Assembly (NCBI GenBank): GCA_023958085.1
Contig: JAMLGI010000014.1
Location: forward strand, 1-50,498
Direction: 5' to 3'
DNA length: 50,498 nt
Source: Solirubrobacterales bacterium
Lineage (GTDB): Bacteria; Actinomycetota; Thermoleophilia; Solirubrobacterales; 70-9
Shown here: one piece after another, positions 8,505 through 15,567 of the stretch
Layout: each line of letters starts with the position of its first letter
How positions within the stretch are numbered: position 1 is the first letter of the stretch
Program-made: the position numbers and the translations under genes
The notes under the pieces: generated by a model
What the model saw: the letters and a program-made list of their open reading frames with translations, nothing else
Told to the model about the DNA's origin: nothing
The model's database searches: none

Positions 8505-9145
8505 AGGTACTGGAACTCCCAGTGACGGTGCGGTTGGGGAACCCCACCAGCCGTCGAGCACCCCCACGCTCCCGCCCCAGGCCCTGGCCGGCAGCCGATT
8601 CAGCCCCGGTCCGGAGACCCCTCACAAAGCATTGAGGGGAGGGCTGTCAACCGTATGGCCAAGAAGTCTCCCCTCGATCGCGGGCGGCCGTCAATCACGG
8701 AGCTGTGGAGGCGGGTGGCGTGGCGGATCCCGGCGGATCTCCCGATCCCGCCCTCCAGGTTGGTGGGGCCCGCAGGTATCCGTCTAGGCACTGGTTGGCC
8801 CCACCATTGGTAGCGGGCCGCCTTTGAGCACGGAGCTGTGTAGGCGGGCCGGGTGGGGATGCCGGCGGAACTCCCGGTGAGAGACAGTTGCCGAGCAACT
8901 GTTTCGATAGCCGGCGCACTTAACACGGAGCTGCGGTCGGGTGGGGTGTGGGGGTTCCTCGCGGAACTCCCGGTGAAAATGAGGTTGCGGCCGCAACCTC
9001 ATTGATAGCTGGCCGCCTTTCGTGAACCGAAGCTGTTGAGGGGTGGGCCGTGGGGATCCTGACGGAACTCCCGGTGAGACTTGGATTGCGATAGCAATCC
9101 AAGTGATAGCCGGCCGTCAGGATCCCCACGGCCCACACCCAACCA
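8505..9145 (-). repeat. Tandem array of hairpin units with conserved flanks and variable paired arms
   Basis: This fills the gap between the LamG gene and tRNA-Lys; no protein gene is seen. Three clear units contain GGAACTCCCGGTGA (plus strand, at 8867, 8963 and 9064; period 96-101 bp), then a palindrome, then GATAGCYGG. The palindrome arms are 8884-8891/8895-8902, 8979-8988/8993-9002 and 9080-9089/9094-9103. The outer arm sequences differ completely between units yet pair perfectly; the apex TTGC/GCAA is shared. A CACGGAGCTG-like block recurs at 8696, 8829, 8924 and (degenerate) 9026. Degenerate units lie at 8512-8560, 8634-8675 and 8735-8805. The last unit also has a perfect 23-bp outer stem (9043-9065/9114-9136). 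Confidence 0.8.
8735..8805 (-). repeat. 71-bp inverted-repeat copy, left
   Basis: The reverse complement of this 71-bp segment matches 11074-11144 with three mismatches (68 of 71). The pair brackets the hairpin array, tRNA-Lys and the cysteine-protease-like gene, 2.3 kb in all. Inside it, GGTGGGGCC and GGCCCCACC form a terminal stem. It occupies the palindrome position of one unit of the tandem hairpin array and is followed, on the minus strand, by the CGGGAGATCC variant of the conserved flank. Confidence 0.85.
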
Positions 9146-9154
9146 CAAGCGAAG

Positions 9155-9228
9155 TGCCCCCTCTGGGACTCGAACCCAGGACTCACAGGTTAAAAGCCTG
9201 CAGCTCTGACCAGCTGAGCTAAGGGGGC
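9155..9228 (-). tRNA. tRNA-Lys (anticodon UUU)
   Basis: The minus strand folds into a cloverleaf. The acceptor stem is GCCCCCT/AGGGGGC with an A discriminator. The D arm is GCTC..GAGC, the anticodon loop is CTTTTAA (anticodon TTT), and the T arm is CTGGG TTCGAGT CCCAG. CCA is not encoded. The gene lies between the hairpin array (its 3' side) and the secreted cysteine-protease-like gene, which runs the other way. Confidence 0.97.
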
Positions 9229-9336
9229 CCGGCCATTTTCGCATCGTTTGATCGGTCGGGGGGTTCCCGGTAGGGTCAGATCAGGACCGGCCACCGGACG
9301 GTCACTCCATCAACCGGATTTCCTGCCAGGAGGAAC

Positions 9337-10992
9337 ATGACCAACAGATCTGCCGCACGGATGAGCGCGGTCCTCGCCTTCGTGGTCGCCTTCGCGCTTG
9401 TCGGGCTCCTCCTGATCGGCGGGGCGAAACCCGCGGCCGCCGGGACGATCGTTGCGGACTCCGGTTTCCGGGCCAAGCCCGACGGGTTCGCCTTTCCCAA
9501 CTACGGATACGTCCGGGGCCGGGTCAATCTGGACTCCGGTGAGGTGCAGCGTATTTTTGGCCGGGCGGCCTGCCTCACTGGCAGGGGCGCGAAGTGTGTG
9601 CTCAACCCCGGCGTCCGGGCCTGGATGAGGCAGGTGAACCAGGGCTTGTCCGGCGGGCACTGTTACGGGTTCACCACCCTCGCCCAGATGATCCACAAGG
9701 GCCAGCTGCCACAGTTCGGGTACAACTCGATTTTCGCGTTCGGGGGTGGGCCGGATCCGTTCAACCTTCGGATCAGGAACAGCCAGCGGCTTCAGCGGTC
9801 GATCGCCCGCGCGTACACCTACCAGATGCTTCCCTCGGTGACCAAGGGAGTGGTTGAGGGCGCCCCGAAGCGGATAGTCAACGCGCTGATCAAGAATCTC
9901 GGTGCCAATACGTCGCAGTCGTGGAACCTGGTCATCTTCAAGTGGGGGATGAACGGTGGCCACGGGATCACTCCATACGCGGTTGAGAAGACGGGTCCCG
10001 GCAAGTACGACATCCATGTGTACGACAACAACATGCCGGGCGAGAGTCGCCGGGTCCATGTCGACACGGTGAAGAACATCTGGACCTACTACGCAACCAC
10101 CAAGCCCGGAATCCCGCAGGCCCGGTACGTCGGCAATGCCAGGTCACGAACCCTGATGCTCTACCCGAACCGTGAAGCTCTCGGGGTGCAGCCGTGCAAC
10201 GTCTGTTACGGCCGCCGGGGGGCCGGGTCGAAGTACAACCAGGTTTCCATCTCCGGGGGCGCCAACCAGCACGCGAGGTTGCTGATCACCGATCCTCAGG
10301 GGCGCCAGACCGGTTTCCGGAACGGCAAGCTGATCAACCGGATCCCGGGAGCGAAGGTCCTGCCGCAGACCTCCGGAGGGTTCCAACTCAGCGCCGATGG
10401 TTCGACCGGGCTGATCGCCGACTCGCCGGAACCGATCTACCTGATTCCGAAGCGGCTCAGGATCAAGATCCGGGTGGACGGTCGCGCGATGAAGGTCCGT
10501 GATCGCGAGTCGCTGGGAGTGGTCGGCCCGACCTTCGATTCGACCATCGAGAACCTGAGGATGGGACCGGGAAAGGTCGCTTACGCGACCCTCTCCCCGA
10601 AAAAGCAGACTCTGACCATGACCGGGGCGGAGGGTGAATCCTCACCGCGAGTCTCCTTCGGTGCCCAGACCAGAAGAATCGCCTACCGGGTCAAGGCAAG
10701 CGCGATCAACGCACCGTCCCGTTCGACCCTGTTCTTCGCCAAGAAGCCCCGGTACCAGCTGCTGAGGATCGGGCGGAAAACAGGCGGGAACCAGGTCTGG
10801 CGGGTCGGGGTCGACCGGTTCGACTCGGGAGGGAAGGCCTCCTTCGGTCTGAAGTACCGGCTGCGGGGCCGCCAGGTGGCATTCCTCTACTACGGACCGC
10901 TAGCGGTCGGCAAGCGGGCCTACGTGGTGATCGCCTCGGCCAACGGCAACAAGATCCGTCTGCTGAAGCTCAAGAAGCTCAAGTCCGAGTAG
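9337..10992 (+). CDS. Secreted protein with papain-like Cys/His/Asn residues
   Basis: 551 residues with a signal peptide (about 1-36, ending AAAG). I do not recognise a named family. Three motifs are spaced like a papain-fold triad: GGHCYGF (Cys109), GGHGITPYAV (His209, at the start of a beta-strand-like segment) and YDNNMPG (Asp230, Asn231, Asn232). The C-terminal half (about 290-551) is beta-rich without recognised motifs. A strong AGGAGG lies just upstream of the ATG. Best guess is a secreted cysteine peptidase or transglutaminase-fold enzyme; activity is inferred from motif spacing only. The gene stands alone between tRNA-Lys and a strong hairpin, bracketed by a 71-bp inverted repeat. Confidence 0.6.
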   Translation: MTNRSAARMSAVLAFVVAFALVGLLLIGGAKPAAAGTIVADSGFRAKPDGFAFPNYGYVRGRVNLDSGEVQRIFGRAACLTGRGAKCVLNPGVRAWMRQVNQGLSGGHCYGFTTLAQMIHKGQLPQFGYNSIFAFGGGPDPFNLRIRNSQRLQRSIARAYTYQMLPSVTKGVVEGAPKRIVNALIKNLGANTSQSWNLVIFKWGMNGGHGITPYAVEKTGPGKYDIHVYDNNMPGESRRVHVDTVKNIWTYYATTKPGIPQARYVGNARSRTLMLYPNREALGVQPCNVCYGRRGAGSKYNQVSISGGANQHARLLITDPQGRQTGFRNGKLINRIPGAKVLPQTSGGFQLSADGSTGLIADSPEPIYLIPKRLRIKIRVDGRAMKVRDRESLGVVGPTFDSTIENLRMGPGKVAYATLSPKKQTLTMTGAEGESSPRVSFGAQTRRIAYRVKASAINAPSRSTLFFAKKPRYQLLRIGRKTGGNQVWRVGVDRFDSGGKASFGLKYRLRGRQVAFLYYGPLAVGKRAYVVIASANGNKIRLLKLKKLKSE

Positions 10993-11012
10993 CCGGAAGG
11001 ATCCCAATCAAT

Positions 11013-11056
11013 GGTGGGGCCCACAGGTGTCCATATGGATACCTGTGGGCCCCACC
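11013..11056. terminator. Strong hairpin between convergent genes
   Basis: The arms 11013-11032 and 11037-11056 pair over 20 bp with one G.T wobble around an ATAT loop. The hairpin lies 20 bases after the cysteine-protease-like gene and before the 3' end of convergent purH, so it may end transcription from both sides. There is no T-tract. Its arm sequence (GGTGGGGCCC...) is shared with the 71-bp inverted repeats, so it belongs to the same repeat family. Confidence 0.6.
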
Positions 11057-11073
11057 CCTGAGGTACGGGCTCC

Positions 11074-11144
11074 GGTGGGGCCAACCAGTGCCTACACGGA
11101 TACCTGCGGGCCCCACCAACCTGGAGGGCGGGGCCGGGAGATCC
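11074..11144 (+). repeat. 71-bp inverted-repeat copy, right
   Basis: Reverse-complement partner of 8735-8805 (68 of 71 identical). It begins GGTGGGGCC, contains the matching GGCCCCACC arm and ends with CGGGAGATCC. It lies 17 bases after the 11013-11056 hairpin and 18 bases before the end of purH. Together with its partner it flanks the tRNA-Lys/cysteine-protease-like segment. Confidence 0.85.
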
Positions 11145-11162
11145 TTCATTGCGGGCCGGGGG

Positions 11163-12758
11163 TCAGTGACGGAAGTGGCGGGTGCGGGTGAAGACCATTG
11201 CCGTCTCGGTCTCGTCACAGGCGGCGATCACCTCGGAGTCCCGCTTCGAGCCTCCGGGCTGGATCACCGCGGTCGCTCCGGCCTCGATCGCCGCGGCGGG
11301 GCCATCGGCGAAGGGGAAGAAGGCGTCGGATGCCATCGCGCAACCGGCCAGCAGGTCGTCGGCGTCGTCGCCATGAGCGTCCCGGCACTTCTCGATCGCC
11401 AGTCGTGACGAATCCACCCGGCTCATCTGGCCAGCCCCGATCCCGAGCGTGACCCCGTCCCGGGCCAGCACGATCGCGTTGGAACGAACGTGCCGGCAGA
11501 CGGTCCAGGCGAACAGCAGGTCCTCCCACTCGCGCTCGTTCGGCTTGCGGTTGGTGACCGTCTCCATCAGCTCCCGCTTCTCGACCTCACCGTCCCGGTC
11601 CTGGGCGAGGATCCCGCCACGGACCCGCTTGTAGTCCTTCTCGTTCGGGTCGGAGATCGGAGGTGCCTGGTCGGTGAAGATCCGGATCGCCTCCTTGCGG
11701 GTGAGAATCTCAAGCGCCTCCTCGTCGTATCCGGGCGCGACCAGGACCTCAACAAAGTTCTTGCTGAGCGCTTCCGCGAGCGGCACGTCAACTCGCTGGT
11801 TCACGGCGATCACGCCACCGTAGGCCGAGACCGGGTCGCAGTCCCGGGCCCGTTCGTAGGCGTCCAGTCCGGAGTCACCGAGCGCGACCCCGCAGGGATT
11901 GTTGTGCTTGACGATCACGCAGGCGGGACCCTCGAGATCGGCGAGCAGCTTGCGGCAGGCGTCGAGGTCGAGCACGTTGTTGAAGGAGAGCGCCTTGCCG
12001 TGATGCTTCGACATCCCCGTCAGGACGTGGCTGTCGAGCCCGACCTGGGAGTAGAGCGCCGCCCGCTGATGCGGATTCTCCCCGTAGGAGAGATCGAGCT
12101 GCTTCTCGAAGGCCAGCACCCGGTGTTCGGGGAAGGTCTCGTAGGACTCGGAGAACCAGGCCGAGATCGCGGCGTCGTAGCGGGCGGTCTGGGCGAAAGC
12201 CTCGTTGGCCAGCCAGTGCCGGGTCGAAGCTGAAACCTCACCGCCGGTCTCCCGCAGCTCCTCGATCACCGCGTCGTAGCTTTCCGGCTTGACCACCACC
12301 GCCACGTCCTCGTGGTTCTTGGCGGCGGCCCGGATCATGGTCGGTCCGCCGATGTCGATGTTCTCGATTGCTTCGAGCGAACTCACGTTGTCGCGGGCGA
12401 TCGTCTGCTCGAACGGGTAGAGGTTCACGCAGATCAGATCGATCGGCGGAATTGACTCGGCATCCAGCACCTCGACGTGGGCGGGGTCGGAGCGACGCGC
12501 GAGGATCGCGGCGTAGATCCTCGGGTGGAGGGTCTTCACCCGGCCGTCCATGATCTCGGGCTGTCCGGTGAACTCGGACACATCGATCACTGCGAGTCCG
12601 GCGTCCCGCAAGGCATTTGCGGTACCTCCGGTGGAGAGGATCTCGACCCCCTGCGCGGCCAGTTCCCGGGCGAACTCGACCACACCGGTCTTGTCGGAAA
12701 CCGAGACCAGGGCCCGCCTGATCTTCACCGGTCCGTTGGTCGGATCCATGTTGTCCAT
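11163..12758 (-). CDS. purH: Bifunctional AICAR formyltransferase/IMP cyclohydrolase PurH
   Basis: Catalyses the last two steps of IMP synthesis: formylation of AICAR, then ring closure. 531 residues, normal length. The N-terminal IMP cyclohydrolase domain (about 1-150) has STGGTA and [10 protein letters not shown]. The C-terminal transformylase domain (about 200-531) has the VKHNNPCG active-site motif and ends FTRTRHFRH. The ATG at 12758 follows the purN stop by 2 bases, so the two are co-transcribed. An alternative ATG four codons in (MDPTNGP) would change little. Confidence 0.97.
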   Translation of the reverse strand: MDNMDPTNGPVKIRRALVSVSDKTGVVEFARELAAQGVEILSTGGTANALRDAGLAVIDVSEFTGQPEIMDGRVKTLHPRIYAAILARRSDPAHVEVLDAESIPPIDLICVNLYPFEQTIARDNVSSLEAIENIDIGGPTMIRAAAKNHEDVAVVVKPESYDAVIEELRETGGEVSASTRHWLANEAFAQTARYDAAISAWFSESYETFPEHRVLAFEKQLDLSYGENPHQRAALYSQVGLDSHVLTGMSKHHGKALSFNNVLDLDACRKLLADLEGPACVIVKHNNPCGVALGDSGLDAYERARDCDPVSAYGGVIAVNQRVDVPLAEALSKNFVEVLVAPGYDEEALEILTRKEAIRIFTDQAPPISDPNEKDYKRVRGGILAQDRDGEVEKRELMETVTNRKPNEREWEDLLFAWTVCRHVRSNAIVLARDGVTLGIGAGQMSRVDSSRLAIEKCRDAHGDDADDLLAGCAMASDAFFPFADGPAAAIEAGATAVIQPGGSKRDSEVIAACDETETAMVFTRTRHFRH

Positions 12759-12760
12759 TC

Positions 12761-13432
12761 TCAGCCTTGCTTTCCGGGGGTGGGTGGGGATGACTGGTCG
12801 TCGGGGGGAAGGTCGATCAAGACCCGCCCGGGGTTGTCGTCAGCGATCCTAATCCGGCCCTGCGCGATCATGCGGATCGCCTCGGGGAAGATCTCGTGCT
12901 CAACCCTGTGGATGGCTTCCTCGAGCAGCTCACGGGAGCCGTCCGCGGGGACTTCCACCGGCCGCTGCAGGATGATCGGGCCGGTGTCGGTTCCCTCGTC
13001 CACGAAGTGAACGGTCACCCCGGTGACTCGAACCCCGTGGGCGAGCGCCTGGCCGATCCCGTCGAGTCCGGGAAAGGACGGCAGCAGCGCCGGATGCACG
13101 TTGACGATGCGGCCCCGGAAGCGCTCGACGAATCCGGGTGAGACCAGTTGCATGTACCCGGCCAGCACCACCAGATCCGTATCCAGAGAGGTGATCCAGT
13201 CGGCCATCGCCGCGTCCCGGGCCGCACGATCCGGGTACTCGCTGCGGGGAAAGGTGGCGGTCGAAATACCTGCCCGGTCGGCCCGTTCCAGCGCAAGAGC
13301 GTCCGGTCTGTCGGAACCGACCCCGGCCACCGTGATCCCGTCCCGACCATGCAGCCGGTCGAGGATCGCCTGCAGGTTGGTCCCCGACCCGGAGGCCAGC
13401 ACCACGATCCGGAACTCTCCCGTGGAATTCAC
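12761..13432 (-). CDS. purN: Phosphoribosylglycinamide formyltransferase PurN
   Basis: Transfers the formyl group from 10-formyl-THF to GAR, step 3 of the purine pathway. Family signatures are visible: ASGSGTNLQAI near the N-terminus, NVHPALLPSFPG with the catalytic Asn and His, and HFVDEGTDTGPI with the catalytic Asp. The GTG at 13432 (VNSTGEFRIVVLASGSG) is chosen because the longer frame begins only with TTG at 13486 and adds a basic stretch not expected in PurN. Product about 223 residues. It is first in a purN-purH operon and divergent from the DUF4258/DUF2283-type pair. Confidence 0.93.
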   Translation of the reverse strand: MNSTGEFRIVVLASGSGTNLQAILDRLHGRDGITVAGVGSDRPDALALERADRAGISTATFPRSEYPDRAARDAAMADWITSLDTDLVVLAGYMQLVSPGFVERFRGRIVNVHPALLPSFPGLDGIGQALAHGVRVTGVTVHFVDEGTDTGPIILQRPVEVPADGSRELLEEAIHRVEHEIFPEAIRMIAQGRIRIADDNPGRVLIDLPPDDQSSPPTPGKQG

Positions 13433-13491
13433 GCGCCCATCTTCGCGGAAACGCCGGGGGCGAGTTTCCCCGGCCCGGGGCTTCAAGGATC

Positions 13492-13710
13492 GTGGGTCTC
13501 GGATTCAGCCGACACGCACAGAACGGAATGCGAGGCATGAAGATTTCCAGGGAGGAGGTCGAGGTCTTTCTGGACGGTCGCGCACCGACCGACTTTGATC
13601 CCGAAGGTCGGCTGCGCTTCACCGGCGAGATCCGGGGGATCCAGGTCAGGGTGGTCCAGGCGATTGACAGGAAGAACTACGTTGTTACCGTTCACGGAAG
13701 GAGAAGGTGA
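13492..13710 (+). CDS. DUF4258-like small protein
   Basis: 72 residues resembling the DUF4258 family: an N-terminal FSRHAQNGMRGMKISREEVEVFL segment (RHA..RM..R.I...EV pattern), then a short beta-rich region ending YVVTVHGRRR. It begins with GTG at 13492. Its stop overlaps the next ATG (TGATG, 13708-13712), so the two genes are coupled. DUF4258 proteins often pair with DUF2283 proteins in an arrangement reminiscent of toxin-antitoxin modules, but function is not established. Family assignment is from motif memory. Confidence 0.65.
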   Translation: MGLGFSRHAQNGMRGMKISREEVEVFLDGRAPTDFDPEGRLRFTGEIRGIQVRVVQAIDRKNYVVTVHGRRR

Positions 13711-14018
13711 TGCGAGCCGAATACGACAGCGAAGCCGACGCGCTCTCGATCGAGTTGATCGACGCCGAGCGATGGAACGGGGCGATCTGGATCGACGATG
13801 ACTACTGCCACATTGCCACCGAAAATGGGGTGCCGGCGAACATCGAGCTGCTCTCGCCGAAGATCAATCTCGGTCTGCTCGACCGGGCTGCCCCCAGGGC
13901 GCAGGTGTCGTCCGACAAGTTGATCGCAGCGGCCCGCTGCGCGATCGAAGCCGCCGATCGCACCGTCTCGATCGATTTCTCCGAGATTCACTCACCGGGC
14001 AGTCAGACCGCAGCCTGA
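13710..14018 (+). CDS. DUF2283-like small protein
   Basis: 102 residues opening MRAEYDSEADALSIELID, the hallmark of DUF2283 proteins (YD.EADALYI). The acidic beta-rich N-terminus is followed by a longer helical C-terminal extension than the usual 60-80 residues. The ATG at 13710 overlaps the previous stop, so expression is tied to the DUF4258-like gene. The pair sits between purN (divergent) and purF (convergent) and interrupts the purine cluster. Function unknown. Confidence 0.65.
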   Translation: MRAEYDSEADALSIELIDAERWNGAIWIDDDYCHIATENGVPANIELLSPKINLGLLDRAAPRAQVSSDKLIAAARCAIEAADRTVSIDFSEIHSPGSQTAA

Positions 14019-14049
14019 CCGCGACACCGGGCGGGAGCCGTCCGGTCGG

Positions 14050-15498
14050 CTACCGATCGACCGGCAGGACGGCGATCCGTTCCAGATCGAACTTGCCGTC
14101 GGCCGAGTCGGGGTCGTCTCCGAGCGGATAGTTGCCGGTGAAGCAGGCGTCGCAGTGGACCGAGGCGGGGGTCCCGACCGCTTCGTATACGCCCTCCATC
14201 GAGAGGTAGGCCAGGGAGTCGGCGCCGATCTCGGCGGCGACCTCCTGCTCGCTCCGGTCGTGGGCGATCATCTCCAGCTTGTTCGGCATGTCCACCCCGT
14301 AGTGGCAGGGAAACCGGATCGGCGGAGCGGAGATCCGCAGGTGAATCTCGGCCGCCCCGGCCTCCCGCAGCATGCGGACCAGATGCCGGGTGGTGTTCCC
14401 GCGGACGATCGAGTCGTCGACCACCACCAGCCTCTTGCCGGCGACGATTTCGGGCAGCGGGTTGAACTTCATCCGCAGGCCGTGCTTGCGGAGTTCCTGT
14501 CCGGGCTGGATGAAGGTGCGGGCGACATAACGGTTCTTGATCAGTCCGTCGTCCTGCGGGATGCCGGAGGCCCTGGCGTAGCCCCGGGCGGCCGGGATGC
14601 CGGAGTCCGGCACCGGGATCACGAGATCGGCCTCGGCCGGCGCCTCACGCCAGAGGATCTCACCCATCTGCCCCCGGACCTCCTGCAGGCGCTTGCCTTC
14701 GAGTTTCGTGTCCGGCCGGGAGAAGTAGATGTGCTCGAAGACACACATCGCGGTGCGATCGGTCTCGATCACCTGGCGGGACTCGAGGCCGCGCTCGCTG
14801 AGCGAGATCATCTCGCCCGGATTTACCTCCCGGACCATCTCCGCCCCGATGATGTCGAAGGCGCAGCTTTCGGAGGCGAACACGTAACTGCCGTCGGCCA
14901 GCCGGCCGAGAGAAAGCGGTCGGATCCCGAGCGGATCACGGAAGGCGGCGACCGCGTGCTTGGTCATGACCACGGTCGAGTAGGCGCCCTTGAGTTGCGG
15001 CATCACGTTGGCGACCGCATCCTCCAGGTAGCGACCGTAGTCGCGCGAGATCAGGGCGGCGATGATCTCCGAGTCGGTGGTGCCGCGAAAGTTGAGCCCC
15101 TTGCGACGCAGCCGGTTGTAGAGCTCGACCGCATTTGTCAGGTTGCCGTTGTGGGCGAGCGCCAGTTCCCGGCCATCATCGCGCCAGACCGGCTGGGCGT
15201 TCTCCCAGGAGCCGCTGGAGCCGGTGGTCGAGTAGCGCACGTGGCCGATCGCCATGTCCCCGGTCAGGGCCCGGAGCTTGTCCTCGTCGAAGACCTGGGA
15301 GACCAGCCCGCCATCCCGCATGGTGGTGATGTGGCCACCCTCGCAGGTGGCGATCCCGGCCGACTCCTGGCCCCGATGCTGCAGCGCGTAGAGCGAGAAG
15401 TAGGCAAGTCGGGACACGTCGTGGCCCGGCGCGTAAACGCCGAAGACACCACATTCGTCACGAGGTCCGTCGCGGTCCGGGAAGTTCGGCTCGCTCAA
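14050..15498 (-). CDS. purF: Amidophosphoribosyltransferase PurF
   Basis: Committed step of purine synthesis: PRPP plus glutamine gives phosphoribosylamine. 482 residues. A 15-residue propeptide precedes the N-terminal nucleophile Cys16 (DECGVFG). The glutaminase domain runs to about 240, then the phosphoribosyltransferase domain with VVVDDSIVRGNT (PRPP loop). Cysteines that could serve a 4Fe-4S cluster, as in B. subtilis-type PurF, appear near the end (VHCDACFTGNYP). It lies 69 bases after the NhaA-DsbA gene on the same strand. purM, its usual neighbour, is absent here. Confidence 0.97.
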   Translation of the reverse strand: MSEPNFPDRDGPRDECGVFGVYAPGHDVSRLAYFSLYALQHRGQESAGIATCEGGHITTMRDGGLVSQVFDEDKLRALTGDMAIGHVRYSTTGSSGSWENAQPVWRDDGRELALAHNGNLTNAVELYNRLRRKGLNFRGTTDSEIIAALISRDYGRYLEDAVANVMPQLKGAYSTVVMTKHAVAAFRDPLGIRPLSLGRLADGSYVFASESCAFDIIGAEMVREVNPGEMISLSERGLESRQVIETDRTAMCVFEHIYFSRPDTKLEGKRLQEVRGQMGEILWREAPAEADLVIPVPDSGIPAARGYARASGIPQDDGLIKNRYVARTFIQPGQELRKHGLRMKFNPLPEIVAGKRLVVVDDSIVRGNTTRHLVRMLREAGAAEIHLRISAPPIRFPCHYGVDMPNKLEMIAHDRSEQEVAAEIGADSLAYLSMEGVYEAVGTPASVHCDACFTGNYPLGDDPDSADGKFDLERIAVLPVDR

Positions 15499-15567
15499 GG
15501 TCTGGAAACCACCAAAGGAGAGTCGGTCACAGAGAGACGTAGGCGGTCCACCTACATCCGCAGGGTA

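Noticed and set aside
8505-9145. CRISPR array
   Set aside because: Spacing is regular, but the variable parts are palindromes with a shared apex, units drift in sequence, and there are no cas genes.
8505-9145. Integron attC cassette array
   Set aside because: No integrase, no RYYYAAC/GTTRRRY ends and no gene cassettes between units.
8600-9244. Small minus-strand proteins with repeated SHREFR-like peptides
   Set aside because: The repeated peptides are only the translation of the hairpin units; frames are inconsistent between units.
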